The notes under the pieces are model-generated. The model did no database searches, had not been told where the DNA came from, and saw nothing but the letters and a program-made list of their open reading frames with translations. From Pontibacter sp. FD36 (lineage in GTDB: Bacteria; Bacteroidota; Bacteroidia; Cytophagales; Hymenobacteraceae): a stretch of 64,000 nucleotides of DNA. The stretch spans positions 62,001 through 126,000 of the forward strand of contig NZ_JADPMP010000013.1 in NCBI RefSeq assembly GCF_015686655.1, in the 5' to 3' direction. The position numbers and the translations under genes were made by a program. Below are positions 1-8,936 of the stretch, piece by piece. Numbering within the stretch: the first letter of the stretch is position 1; every line of letters starts with the position of its first letter.

Positions 1-19
1 AAAAACTAAATTTTTTAGT

Positions 20-55
20 ATATATTGCCAAATATATTAGCAAAGTCTATATTTG
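20..55 (+). promoter_or_regulatory. umuDC promoter with overlapping inverted repeat
   Basis: A Bacteroidota-type promoter is visible: TTG at 25-27 and TATATTTG at 48-55, matching TAnnTTTG, with a 20-base spacer. A perfect inverted repeat, ATATATT-GCCA-AATATAT (20-37), covers the -33 box. A repressor bound there would block the promoter, so this is a candidate SOS operator. That role is inferred from position and from the SOS nature of the downstream genes. Confidence 0.6.
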
Positions 56-93
56 AGGCATGTGTCGCGAAAGAGACCAAAAGAGAAAGTACT

Positions 94-564
94 ATGGAAA
101 AAACACATACCCTAAACACCCTGCCGGAGAGCCTCGAGTTGCTCCCGCTCCGGGCCACAGAACTACTTGAGTTACCTATCAGCCAGAGCTACGTAGCGGC
201 AGGCTTCCCCTCCCCGGCCGAAGATTACCTGGAAGACAAGATCAACCTGCAGCAGGTACTCATCCGCAACCCCACCGCCACCTACCTGGTGCGGGTGCGG
301 GGCGAGTCCATGCGTGATGCCCGCCTGCACGACGGCGACATACTGGTAGTAGACCGCTCCCTGAAGCCCAGTCACGGGCACATCATCATCGGCGTAGTGG
401 ATGGTGAGTTCACCGTGAAGCGGCTCTTGCAGAAAGGACTTCGGCTATACCTGCAACCGGCCAACGAGCTGTACCCGCCTGTGGAGATCACCGAAGAGAT
501 GGATTTTAAACCCTGGGGCGTCGTGGTGTGGTCGCTTCACAAGGTAAACGGCGGCCATGACTAG
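94..564 (+). CDS. umuD: UmuD-like S24 peptidase, subunit of translesion polymerase V
   Basis: This is a LexA/UmuD-type self-cleaving serine peptidase (S24) that, once processed, would partner UmuC in error-prone DNA synthesis. With the ATG at 94 the protein has 156 residues, close to the usual UmuD length. The autocleavage site AAGFPSPAEDY has its Ala-Gly bond at 36-37, the nucleophile is Ser72 in GESM, and the general base is Lys109 in FTVKR. A longer reading from 25 would add 23 residues without family resemblance and would start inside the promoter. There is no N-terminal DNA-binding domain, so it is not LexA. The gene overlaps umuC by 8 bases, indicating translational coupling. Confidence 0.93.
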   Translation: MEKTHTLNTLPESLELLPLRATELLELPISQSYVAAGFPSPAEDYLEDKINLQQVLIRNPTATYLVRVRGESMRDARLHDGDILVVDRSLKPSHGHIIIGVVDGEFTVKRLLQKGLRLYLQPANELYPPVEITEEMDFKPWGVVVWSLHKVNGGHD

Positions 565-1831
565 CCTTTTTGCTCTCGTGGACTGCAATAACTTTTATGC
601 CTCCTGCGAGCGGGTATTCGATCCGAAACTGGAGGGCAAGCCCATTGTGGTACTCTCCAACAACGATGGTTGCATCATCGCACGGTCCAACGAAGCCAAG
701 GCGCTGGGTATACAAATGGGAGAACCAGCCTTTAAAGCAAAGGATACGATAGAACAGCATAACGTACACGTTTTCAGCAGCAACTACACCTTGTATGGCG
801 ATATGTCAGCTCGGGTAATGCAGACACTCGGGCAGTTCACTCCCAACCTGGAGGTATACTCTATCGACGAAGCTTTCCTGGACTTGGGCAACTTCTATGG
901 CCGCGACCTGGACCAGTATGCCGGAGAGATGCGCCATACCGTAAAGACCTGGACAGGTATACCGGTGTCGGTGGGTGTAGCCCCGACCAAGACACTGGCC
1001 AAGCTGGCCAACCGGCTTTCCAAAAAGTCGAAGAAGGCGGATGGCGTGCTGGTGCTGACCGATGAACGGCATATACAGGAAGCTTTGCGACGCACTGAGG
1101 TGGGCGATGTGTGGGGTGTGGGCAGACGCTACGCCCGCAAGCTGGCAGCTTTTGGCATCCATACGGCCCTGGACCTGCGCAACACCTCCGATGCCTTTGC
1201 GAAGAAACACCTGACCGTGGTAGGCCTGCGCACCGTGCGGGAGCTACGCGGCGAACCCTGTCAGGATCTGGAGATGGTAGCGCCTAACAAGCAGCACATC
1301 TGCACCTCCCGCTCTTTTGGTGGTCCTGTGACCGAGCTTTCGCAACTGAAAGAAGCCACCGCTAACTATGCTTCGCGCTGTGCTGCCAAGCTGCGCCGCC
1401 AGCAGAGTTGTGCAGGCGCTATTACAGTATTCCTGGAGACAAACCGCTTCCGGGAGGGTGACGCCCAGTACTTTAACAGCAAGACCATTGCGCTGCCTAC
1501 GGCCACCAACAGCACCCTCGAACTGCTACACTACGCCAGCATAGCCCTGCAGGCGCTCTACCGCGAAGGCTACCGCTACAAAAAGAGCGGAGTGATCGTG
1601 TCGGAGCTGCGGCCCCAGAACCAGGTGCAGACTTCCCTGCTCGACACTGTGGACCGCGACAAGCACCAGCGCCTGATGCAGACCCTCGACAAATTGAACG
1701 GCGCCTTAGGCCGTGACACGGTCACCTGCGCCGCGCAGGGCACCACCCGACCCTGGCAGCTCAAATGCGAGAAGAAATCGCCGTGCTATACCACCCAGCT
1801 AAAAGGCCTGCTATGTATCGGTACAAGCTAA
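557..1831 (+). CDS. umuC: UmuC, Y-family DNA polymerase V catalytic subunit
   Basis: This Y-family polymerase copies past DNA lesions at the cost of mutations. The palm/fingers region begins FALVDCNNFYASCERVF, with catalytic Asp9, followed by the nucleotide-binding segment around LSNNDGCIIARS (33-44). The second catalytic motif is YSIDEAFLDL, with Asp104 and Glu105. Helix-hairpin-helix and little-finger regions follow, for a total of 424 residues, the normal UmuC length. It overlaps the 3' end of umuD by 8 bases and shares its promoter, so damage induction is likely. No clear terminator follows; the next 200 bases carry a degraded intergenic repeat. Confidence 0.95.
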   Translation: MTSLFALVDCNNFYASCERVFDPKLEGKPIVVLSNNDGCIIARSNEAKALGIQMGEPAFKAKDTIEQHNVHVFSSNYTLYGDMSARVMQTLGQFTPNLEVYSIDEAFLDLGNFYGRDLDQYAGEMRHTVKTWTGIPVSVGVAPTKTLAKLANRLSKKSKKADGVLVLTDERHIQEALRRTEVGDVWGVGRRYARKLAAFGIHTALDLRNTSDAFAKKHLTVVGLRTVRELRGEPCQDLEMVAPNKQHICTSRSFGGPVTELSQLKEATANYASRCAAKLRRQQSCAGAITVFLETNRFREGDAQYFNSKTIALPTATNSTLELLHYASIALQALYREGYRYKKSGVIVSELRPQNQVQTSLLDTVDRDKHQRLMQTLDKLNGALGRDTVTCAAQGTTRPWQLKCEKKSPCYTTQLKGLLCIGTS

Positions 1832-1903
1832 GATTTAGGTAAAGGCGCTTACAAGTTCAATCACCCTGCTTCTCCTCAAAAAAAGGTTGGCTTACTCAGA
1901 GGA

Positions 1904-1990
1904 AGAAGTCGAATCCCCTGTCACCCTGTAAAGAAACTTGCTTGAAGGGAGGACTGCTTCATCTGTCACCAGGATCCTAGCAGGATGACA
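1904..1990. repeat. degenerate intergenic repeat (TGTCATCCTG type)
   Basis: The spacer after umuC holds repeated TGTCACC/CAGGATGACA words in opposite orientations around GGATCCT. Read on the minus strand it begins TGTCATCCTGCTAGGATCCT. It resembles the dispersed non-coding TGTCATCCTG repeats I associate with Cytophagales genomes. Only one copy lies in this window, so the family assignment rests on recollection. Confidence 0.4.
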
Positions 1991-2033
1991 AAATTGAAAT
2001 CATAGAATCATTAACAAGAGAATCACCGCTACT

Positions 2034-3095
2034 ATGAAAGCAGAAGAATTTTTGAAAGGACGCGGCGCACAGTACAATCCCACAAACCCATACCTGAAAC
2101 AGGAATATGTAGCCGAGCACATCGAGGGACTGGATGAGGCGATGCTTTCTAACTCTAAAACGGAGTTCTTTGCGGAGCACCCCAAGAAAATTGTGAATAA
2201 AGTGGAGAGTCCGGACCTGGGGCTCTCCTATTCCATGAACCCCTACCAGGGCTGCGAGCATGGCTGTGTGTACTGCTATGCCCGCAACTCACACCAGTAC
2301 TGGGGCTATGGCGCCGGACTGGATTTCGAGCGCAAGATTATCGTGAAAGAGAATGCCCCGGAAGTGCTGGCTCGTCAGCTGGAAAACCAGAAATGGCAGG
2401 TAATGCCCATTATGCTGGCTGGCAACACCGACTGCTACCAGCCCATTGAGGCGAAGAAGCAGTTGACCCGCCGTATGCTGGAGGTGCTGCTGCAGTATCG
2501 CCATCCGGTCAGCATCATCACCAAAAATGCCCTGATTCTCCGTGACCTCGACTTGCTGCAGGCACTTAATAAGCTAGATCTGGTGCATGTGAACATCAGC
2601 ATTACGACGCTGGACGAGAAGCTGCGCCAGAAACTGGAGCCCCGTACTGCCACCGGAGCCAGACGTCTGCAGGTGGTGAAACAGTTGGCAGACGTAGGTA
2701 TACCTGTCAATGTGATGGTGGCTCCTATTATACCTGGGCTCAATGACTCCGAGATTCCGGCTATCATTAAAAGTGCAGCCGAGGCGGGTGCCAGCAGTGC
2801 GGCCTATACCATCGTGCGGCTCAACGGCAGCATCGGCCCCATCTTCGAAGATTGGATCCGGGAGGCCTTCCCCGACCGCGCCGATAAGGTGTTGAACCAG
2901 ATAGCCGACTGCCACGGTGGTCAGCTAAACGACAGTCGCTTTGGTACACGCATGCGGGGCGAAGGCAAATTCGCCGAAGCTATTAACAAGCTTTTCCATA
3001 TGAGTCGCAACCGCTACATGGCTGGCCGAAGCATGAAACCTTACAACTATAAGCACTTCTGTACCAGAGCAGGTATACAGATGAACCTCTTTTAA
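2034..3095 (+). CDS. PA0069-family radical SAM protein (SplB-like)
   Basis: The 353-residue protein has the radical SAM iron-sulfur motif CEHGCVYC with Cys74, Cys78 and Cys81 in CX3CX2C spacing, flanked by SYSMNPYQG upstream and ARNSHQYWG downstream. This arrangement is typical of the PA0069/SplB-like family rather than of biosynthetic radical SAM enzymes. The remaining TIM-barrel strands are recognisable (MLAGNTDCYQP, SIITKN, NISITTLD). The substrate is unknown for the family; similarity to spore photoproduct lyase suggests a nucleic-acid substrate, which is inference. It follows umuDC by 200 bases, so a shared damage-response role is possible but unproven. It is convergent with the Mn catalase gene. 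Confidence 0.88.
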   Translation: MKAEEFLKGRGAQYNPTNPYLKQEYVAEHIEGLDEAMLSNSKTEFFAEHPKKIVNKVESPDLGLSYSMNPYQGCEHGCVYCYARNSHQYWGYGAGLDFERKIIVKENAPEVLARQLENQKWQVMPIMLAGNTDCYQPIEAKKQLTRRMLEVLLQYRHPVSIITKNALILRDLDLLQALNKLDLVHVNISITTLDEKLRQKLEPRTATGARRLQVVKQLADVGIPVNVMVAPIIPGLNDSEIPAIIKSAAEAGASSAAYTIVRLNGSIGPIFEDWIREAFPDRADKVLNQIADCHGGQLNDSRFGTRMRGEGKFAEAINKLFHMSRNRYMAGRSMKPYNYKHFCTRAGIQMNLF

Positions 3096-3102
3096 AAGTT
3101 GA

Positions 3103-3133
3103 AGCGGGTACAGGTATAAAACCTGCACCCGCT
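3103..3133. terminator. hairpin between convergent radical SAM and Mn catalase genes
   Basis: AGCGGGTACAGG (3103-3114) pairs with CCTGCACCCGCT (3122-3133) with one A-C mismatch. A pyrimidine-rich stretch follows on the plus strand. It lies between convergent stops and probably serves both directions. Confidence 0.55.
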
Positions 3134-3159
3134 CCTTCTTCTATGGGGACCTTGATGGC

Positions 3160-4026
3160 TTAAAGCGTTCCTTTTATCTTATTGATGATTCCTCCTTTCC
3201 CGTCTATCTGCTCTACCTGAGCATGACCTCTTGGATCTGGTGGGCCGAGCTGGGGTTCACCGCCCTGTGGCTCTGCCGGGGTCATTTTAAACTCACCTTT
3301 TCCATCCATGGAAGTACCCTGCGACCAACGGCCTTCTGCTCGTGGCGCCCCGTTAATGGCCGTGCTCACAAAAGCGTAATTGAATTGCTGGTTTTCCTCG
3401 GCCTGCGGGAAACTGTTCGGAATTGGGTGAACACCTTCTAAGCCGCCCAGTTCTTCTAACACGGCCAGCCACTGGTTCTGGTGCATGGTATCGCGGGCGA
3501 TCAGGAAGGCAAGCATGTCCTTCATACCTGGGTCGTCGGTTGCTTCCCATAGGCGAGTAGCCAGCACGCGGCCCGTGGACTCGGCCATTACATTGGCATA
3601 CATATCAGCGGCCAGGTTACCGCTCCCCACTACCCAGGAACCGTTAAAGGGAACCCCGTTACTGTCGACTGCCATTGCAGCGAGACCTGAGGAAAGCACG
3701 TGTCGCGGATTCATCCCGCCCATCACAGCGCCAATTACCTTATCTTTAGCCATATCCTCTTTCAAAGAGAGAGGAGCGCCCTCCAAGTTCAGCGCCACGG
3801 CCGTAGCCAGCATTTCGATATGGGCCATTTCTTCTGTACCGGTTTCCAGCAGCATGTCACGGTACTTGGCAGGTCCCCTGGCACCCCAGGCCTGGAACAG
3901 GTACTGCAGACAAACCCTGATCTCCCCCTCAATGCCACCAATGGCCTGCTGTAGCATATTGGCAAAGGCCGGGTTTGGCTTTTCTACTCTTACTTTGTAC
4001 TGTAGTTTGTTATCATGATAAAACAT
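3160..4026 (-). CDS. manganese catalase
   Basis: This non-haem catalase removes hydrogen peroxide with a di-manganese centre. All metal ligands of the family are present at nearly the canonical numbering: Glu35 in GGIEGEIR, Glu66 and His69 in EEMAH, Glu149 in MAEST and His182 in DTMHQNQW. The length of 288 residues is normal, and the C-terminal tail is Gly/Pro/Gln-rich as in other family members. There is no signal peptide, so it is cytoplasmic. It is a single-gene unit, with 241 bases to the divergent FRG-domain gene. I find no convincing -7 box upstream. Confidence 0.95.
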   Translation of the reverse strand: MFYHDNKLQYKVRVEKPNPAFANMLQQAIGGIEGEIRVCLQYLFQAWGARGPAKYRDMLLETGTEEMAHIEMLATAVALNLEGAPLSLKEDMAKDKVIGAVMGGMNPRHVLSSGLAAMAVDSNGVPFNGSWVVGSGNLAADMYANVMAESTGRVLATRLWEATDDPGMKDMLAFLIARDTMHQNQWLAVLEELGGLEGVHPIPNSFPQAEENQQFNYAFVSTAINGAPRAEGRWSQGTSMDGKGEFKMTPAEPQGGEPQLGPPDPRGHAQVEQIDGKGGIINKIKGTL

Positions 4027-4267
4027 AGATGTATAGGACTTATGAGTAAAACATTTCAGAACTTACGGCATGCAGTATCAGATGTTATTAATCAAGTACA
4101 AATACGTAGCTATAAAATACAAAAGCATAGTTAAATGAAAGTATAGGTATAGAAGCATGCCGTTGAAAATTTATCAGCGTTGCTACCTCCATACTACAAC
4201 ATTTTTCAGCTAACAAGGTATAGGAAGCAACCCCGCCGCCTGCTATTATAAGACAGCAAACGATTAC

Positions 4268-5059
4268 ATGGAACCCGGAAAAGACATCATTGTAAACAGT
4301 TGGGCAGAAGTACAATCGGCCTTGTTCGACCACAGTTGGAACGAGAACATCAAGCGATTCCGCTCCTCCCATGTATACCGTGGCAGTTGGAGCAAAGAGT
4401 ACGACCTGAGCACCAGCCTGACCCGCCTCGGCAGTCGCTACTACGAACTGGAGCCACACATTCTGCGAAACTTCCGAAAGTACGCCCACAGCAATTCAGC
4501 TCCCGGTGATTCCGTTTGGAACTGGCTGGCGGTGGCACAGCACCACGGTCTCCCTACCCGCCTGCTCGACTGGACCTACTCGCCCTATGTGGCCCTGCAT
4601 TTTGCCACCCAAAACCTCTCCAGCTACCATGAAGACGGCGCCATCTGGTGCGTGGACTATGTGAAAGCCAACGACTTTTTGCCGCTCAAACTGCAAACGG
4701 CTATCAAAGAAGAAGGCTCCAACGTATTTACGCCCGAGATACTGCAACCCGTTTGCTCTTCCTTAAAGGAACTGGCTTTGCTGCAGAATAAAGAATATGT
4801 GGTGTTCCTGGAGCCGCCTTCACTAGACGCCCGCATCGTGCACCAATACGCTTTGTTCTCCCTGATGTCAACAGCGCAGGCAAACATGAGCCAATGGCTG
4901 GAGCAGCATCCGGAACTGTACTTTAGAGTGATCATTCCAGCCGGACTGAAGTGGGAAATACGCGACAAACTGGATCAGGCCAATATCACCGAGCGGGTGC
5001 TCTTTCCAGGTTTGCAGGGGCTGAGCCAATGGTTGAAGCGCCACTATACGCATGAGTAA
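4268..5059 (+). CDS. FRG-domain protein
   Basis: The 263-residue protein carries the FRG domain named for its Phe/Tyr-Arg-Gly motif, seen here as VYRGSW (Y37-R38-G39). The conserved block AQHHGLPTRLLDW (90-102) and ALHFAT follow. FRG proteins occur in bacteria and phages, mostly uncharacterised; some are found near toxin or defence genes. No partner gene, antitoxin or transposase lies beside it here. It has no signal peptide or membrane segment. The ATG at 4268 is the first in frame after an AT-rich spacer. Biochemical function is unknown. Confidence 0.8.
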   Translation: MEPGKDIIVNSWAEVQSALFDHSWNENIKRFRSSHVYRGSWSKEYDLSTSLTRLGSRYYELEPHILRNFRKYAHSNSAPGDSVWNWLAVAQHHGLPTRLLDWTYSPYVALHFATQNLSSYHEDGAIWCVDYVKANDFLPLKLQTAIKEEGSNVFTPEILQPVCSSLKELALLQNKEYVVFLEPPSLDARIVHQYALFSLMSTAQANMSQWLEQHPELYFRVIIPAGLKWEIRDKLDQANITERVLFPGLQGLSQWLKRHYTHE

Positions 5060-5151
5060 GTTTTTTACTAAAAAAGGGAGTCTAGTCGCTGTTTCCTCAC
5101 AAAATATCTATACTTTAATAGACTATTTACATCGAATACCCATACCCAGCC

Positions 5152-6267
5152 ATGAATTCCTTTTTACCCACTACCCGTGAAGCGATCAAAAGCTTCATGT
5201 TGAACAACTTACCACCTTATCACTTAAAAAAACACCTAAAACCTGCTGCGGCAGTACTGGCAGCTACACTCCTGCTAGGCTCCGCATCCTGCACCCAGGA
5301 CAAAGAGGTCCATTCTGCTACGTTGCCGGCCTCAACTGAAAAGTACGAACTGCCGGCTCAACCAACTGACAGCACTGCCACCGCTTCTAGCGACACCGTA
5401 GCGGCACAAACTCCAACTGTTACACCTGCGCCAGCTTCTGCTTCTGAAGCGCCTACCGTATACCCAGGACCTGAGCCGCTGCCAGGTGCTATCCTGCCGC
5501 ACAAGCGCATTTTGGCCTACTATGGCAACCCACTGTCAAAGCGCATGGGCATACTGGGCGAGTATCCGGTGGATGAAATGCTCCGCCGTCTGGATGAGGA
5601 GGTCGCCAACTGGACAAAGGCAGACTCCCTGACACCGGTGCAGCCTGCCCTACATGCCATTGTGGTGACGGCACAGGGGCACCCCGGCCGTGGCGACAAG
5701 TACCGCCTGCGCATGACTGATAAGATGATCGAGGATGTGCTGGAGATGGCCAGACAACGCGATGCTATTGTGTTTCTGGACGTACAGGTTGGCCGCAGCA
5801 CCCTCCCTGAGGAACTCCCCCGCCTAACTCAGTTCCTGAAGCTGCCGAACGTACATTTAGGTATAGACGCTGAGTTTGCGATGAAGGACGGCGAAGTACC
5901 GGGAAAGAAAATCGGAAGCTTTGACGCCGAGGACATCAACTATGCCACCGAAATGCTCGCTGACATCGCGAAAGAATACAACCTGCCGCCTAAGTTGCTC
6001 ATCGTGCACCGCTTCACACAGCGCATGATCCAGAACTCGCAGGATATCAAACTAAGACCGGAGGTGCAAGTGGTCATGCACATGGACGGCTGGGGACCAC
6101 CGGCGCTGAAAAGAGACACGTACCGCCGTTTTATCGCCAAAGAGCCAGTACAGTTTACAGGCTTCAAGGTGTTCTACAAGAACGACACCCGCAATAACTC
6201 CCGCCTGATGACGCCTGAAGAGATTCTCAAGCTTAATCCAAAGCCATTGTATATTCAGTACCAATAG
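5152..6267 (+). CDS. uncharacterised lipoprotein
   Basis: The protein has a lipoprotein signal (hydrophobic stretch ending LLGSASC), then a Thr/Pro/Ala-rich linker to about residue 105, then a conserved globular domain of about 260 residues. The globular part contains VFLDVQVG, LGIDAEFAM, LLIVHRFT and MHMDGWG, which look like successive strands of a TIM-barrel with acidic and histidine residues at strand ends. This suggests a secreted enzyme, possibly acting on glycans, but I recognise no known family signature. An alternative start at 5197 gives a more compact signal peptide with the lipobox Cys at 32. It stands alone and ends at a strong bidirectional terminator. Confidence 0.75.
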   Translation: MNSFLPTTREAIKSFMLNNLPPYHLKKHLKPAAAVLAATLLLGSASCTQDKEVHSATLPASTEKYELPAQPTDSTATASSDTVAAQTPTVTPAPASASEAPTVYPGPEPLPGAILPHKRILAYYGNPLSKRMGILGEYPVDEMLRRLDEEVANWTKADSLTPVQPALHAIVVTAQGHPGRGDKYRLRMTDKMIEDVLEMARQRDAIVFLDVQVGRSTLPEELPRLTQFLKLPNVHLGIDAEFAMKDGEVPGKKIGSFDAEDINYATEMLADIAKEYNLPPKLLIVHRFTQRMIQNSQDIKLRPEVQVVMHMDGWGPPALKRDTYRRFIAKEPVQFTGFKVFYKNDTRNNSRLMTPEEILKLNPKPLYIQYQ

Positions 6268-6271
6268 AAAT

Positions 6272-6304
6272 AAAAAGAGCGTAGCCGACGGCTACGCTCT
6301 TTTT
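6272..6304. terminator. bidirectional terminator shared by convergent genes
   Basis: A perfect 15-bp stem (6272-6286 with 6290-6304) with a 3-base loop has A-tracts and T-tracts on both sides. The stop codon and last codons of the minus-strand hydrolase lie inside the right arm, so the hairpin is partly coding. Confidence 0.9.
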
Positions 6305-7671
6305 ATTTTGTCTTTCATCCAGGTGTCCACTAACTCCACTAACTTCTGGTTGAACCTGGGCCGGAAAGTACTCTCTTCGGCACTTCCACGCCTCTTTACG
6401 TGCTCCTGCATGGTCCCTACCTCCATAAAACCATGGTCGGTACGGGGCAGCAATTCAAAAGTAGCTTTGCCAGGATGGTAGCTGTTGACCAGGTTCACAA
6501 CTAACTGAGCACCTGATGGGTCCAGAGCGGCCACATCGGCCTCTCCATAGATTGCCAAGGTATAGGCATTGGCATCGCGCCATGCCTGGCTCATGGGGAG
6601 GTCCTGCAGATCCTGCAGGAAGGTGTAATGCCGGCCATACAGGTGCCCTTGCCCATCATAGTCCATGATGTTTTCCAACGCAGTGCGGTAAGCAGGATTC
6701 TTTGCCAGTTCCTCCGGAGTTTTTTTCAGGATCATAAACTCATAGAGCAACGGCACCACAGTTCGCATGTCCTGGTCAACCTGCACGTAATCAGCCCCCA
6801 GGAGGGTGCGTTGGTCACGGTATACCTCCAGCAGGTATTCAAACCAGGGCTTTCCGGTGATGCCGTACACCATCAGGCCTTTGACTTTCTCCTGGGCGGC
6901 CATCAGCGGCGCCGTGTTGCCGCCAAGGGAATGACCGAACAGGAACACATTCTCCGGATCAACGGCAGGGTCCTGCTTCAGCAGCTTCAGACCGGCAGTG
7001 AAAGCCTCAAGTTCTTCCTGATAGCCGATCTCGGTACAGGGCTTGCTTCCCTGGCTGTCACCGGAACCGGGCTTGTCCATTCTGAAAACGGCGTAGCCCC
7101 GGGCTACCAGGCCATCGATCAGCTGTCGCTGCGGGTCTTCGGCCGGCAGGTTATCCAGGCTGCTGCAACCATAGCCCTGCACAAAAAATATGGTCGGGAA
7201 GCGGCCTTTACCTTTTAGCTTTTTCAGGATGGAGCGGGCATAGCGATTGTCAGGAAGGGGCACCTCCCCATACCTTACCTCCGCATTCGGGTCGGTTTCG
7301 AAAGGCATAGGTTGTACTTTTCCTTTTACAGTGGTCTGCTTACCCTTGCGATTGAGATCGAGTGTCACAAACTCTCCTGTGCGAAACTGACGGGCCATCG
7401 CGGGCACGTCCATGTAGTTGTTGATAGGTGTACCGTTGACACGCACAATCACGTCGCCGACCTGTAGCTTGAGGGCAGCGGCTGTGCTATTGGGGATCAC
7501 GCGCCTCACAAAGGCTCCCTGGGTACCGGAAAGGCGATTAGCAGCGGCCAGCGAGTCGGTGACCGGCGATACCTGTACACCCAGGAAAGGACGGCGTTGC
7601 AGCTGCTGTCCCCACGCCGCAGTACAGGCAAAGAGGCAGAAGGCAAAGAGCAAGTAAATTGTTTTTTTCAT
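6292..7671 (-). CDS. secreted PDZ-domain alpha/beta hydrolase
   Basis: The ATG at 7671 (protein 459 residues) begins a standard Sec signal MKKTIYLLFAFCLF; an upstream in-frame ATG would only add five residues. A PDZ domain spans about 28-120 (GAFVRRVIPNSTAAALKLQ, VGDVIVRVNG). An alpha/beta-hydrolase domain follows, with nucleophile Ser248 in GHSLGG, an oxyanion region near FFVQGYG and a late His in RTDHGF. It is probably a periplasmic or outer-membrane serine hydrolase (esterase or peptidase); the substrate cannot be read from the sequence. The gene is monocistronic and ends inside the shared terminator. Confidence 0.87.
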   Translation of the reverse strand: MKKTIYLLFAFCLFACTAAWGQQLQRRPFLGVQVSPVTDSLAAANRLSGTQGAFVRRVIPNSTAAALKLQVGDVIVRVNGTPINNYMDVPAMARQFRTGEFVTLDLNRKGKQTTVKGKVQPMPFETDPNAEVRYGEVPLPDNRYARSILKKLKGKGRFPTIFFVQGYGCSSLDNLPAEDPQRQLIDGLVARGYAVFRMDKPGSGDSQGSKPCTEIGYQEELEAFTAGLKLLKQDPAVDPENVFLFGHSLGGNTAPLMAAQEKVKGLMVYGITGKPWFEYLLEVYRDQRTLLGADYVQVDQDMRTVVPLLYEFMILKKTPEELAKNPAYRTALENIMDYDGQGHLYGRHYTFLQDLQDLPMSQAWRDANAYTLAIYGEADVAALDPSGAQLVVNLVNSYHPGKATFELLPRTDHGFMEVGTMQEHVKRRGSAEESTFRPRFNQKLVELVDTWMKDKIKRA

Positions 7672-7984
7672 AGTGCAGAATACCATGCTGATGCGATGAT
7701 GTACTCAATTTACGTGGTAAAATGAAGCTTTGCGAGAGGAGACCTCTCAAAACAGGCACTTTTAACTAAATTTTAACCTTTTTGCCTGAAAAGGCTTTCT
7801 GATTATGGAAAATATTGCCGAAATTATCAGCATACCGCCACGCAGGTAAATAATTTAAAATTTTCAGGAATAGAAGTGAGTAAAAAGGCCCGGATTTTGC
7901 GTTACAGGTATAAGATAATTCAAGCCAATGCACTTATAAAGCCAGAAGGGCTATAGGCGCCAGAAACCACAAAAGCAGGGAATC
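7672..7984. other. divergent intergenic region without recognisable gene
   Basis: This 313-base AT-rich spacer separates the PDZ-hydrolase gene from the transglutaminase-like gene. It should contain promoters for both, but I see no clear TAnnTTTG on either strand. One AGGTATA heptamer is present at about 7907. Only trivial ORFs occur. Confidence 0.5.
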
Positions 7985-8881
7985 ATGACGCAATTGTTTA
8001 AGCTCTCCAATCTGACTACGTTTTTAGTTCGGTTCATTCAGATCATCATCGTATTCCCGATGGCGGTTCTGATCAGCTTTTACTTACCCCCTATCAGCTT
8101 CATCGACTATGAGCTGAATTTCCTGCTGTGCGTTATTCTGGCGGCCATTGTCTCGGTGATTGTGACCACCATCAGCAAAAAGCTGATCCTCCTCCTCTTT
8201 GTAGGCATCATGGGAGCCATGTTCTTCAACAGCACCTTCGACGATTATACAGTAGAGAACCTTTACGCCGATTACAATGCCATGCTGGTGAACATGACCA
8301 GCAACTCCAGCAAAGTATCTTATTTCAAACCGGTGCGGGGTACTTACTTTCAAGAGCGCCGCGTGAAAAGTGCCATGCAGCCGACCCACCCTGTGGTGCG
8401 CTCCTTTGCTGTCGAGAACTCCACCCGCTTTTTTCATGACGAGTACTACCGCAAGTATGGCAAGATGGTGCGCTACTTCTCGCTCTTTAAGCATGTACGC
8501 AACAGCTGGCGCTATGTAAATGACCCGCTGGGCCTCGACTATTACTCGCCTCCTACCGAGAGCATCAAGCTGCTGGCCGGCGACTGCGACGATTATGCCA
8601 TCCTGATGGCTTCTTCTATTATGGCCATTGGCGGTGAGGCCCGCATCGTGATCTCACCTAACCATATGTATACAGAAGTAAAAATGGGAACCGTGGAAGA
8701 CCTGGACAAGGTAAGCTATGCGGTGCGTTCACTTTTCCCGGATGAAGTGACCGGCGGTAAAATTCACTTCCACGAAACCAACGGAGAGCTTTGGATCAAC
8801 TTCGATTATACGGCAGGTTATCCGGGCGGTCCTTTCCTGGAGCCGGAACTGTACAGCGTGATCAACTTCACGAATTCTTAA
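7985..8881 (+). CDS. membrane-anchored transglutaminase-like protein
   Basis: The 298-residue protein has two or three N-terminal membrane segments (about 12-34, 42-62 and 66-82) and then an extracytoplasmic transglutaminase/protease-like domain. The Cys-His-Asp triad is visible: Cys201 in AGDCDDYA, His227 in SPNHMY and Asp274 in NFDYTA. Family members act as peptidases, transglutaminases or peptide-N-glycanases; the specific reaction is unknown here. It is a single gene followed by a modest terminator and, 124 bases on, by an NtrC-like regulator on the same strand. Confidence 0.75.
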   Translation: MTQLFKLSNLTTFLVRFIQIIIVFPMAVLISFYLPPISFIDYELNFLLCVILAAIVSVIVTTISKKLILLLFVGIMGAMFFNSTFDDYTVENLYADYNAMLVNMTSNSSKVSYFKPVRGTYFQERRVKSAMQPTHPVVRSFAVENSTRFFHDEYYRKYGKMVRYFSLFKHVRNSWRYVNDPLGLDYYSPPTESIKLLAGDCDDYAILMASSIMAIGGEARIVISPNHMYTEVKMGTVEDLDKVSYAVRSLFPDEVTGGKIHFHETNGELWINFDYTAGYPGGPFLEPELYSVINFTNS

Positions 8882-8936
8882 TACCGGTTTATACCTGACG
8901 GGTAGCTAAATTTTTAGATTTATCGTACAAATGCTG

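Noticed and set aside
557..1831. umuDC as sign of a plasmid or mobile element
   Set aside because: No integrase, replication or transfer gene lies nearby, and flanking genes look chromosomal.
3485..4018. Long plus-strand ORF opposite the Mn catalase gene
   Set aside because: It is the antisense shadow of a gene with complete catalytic residues.
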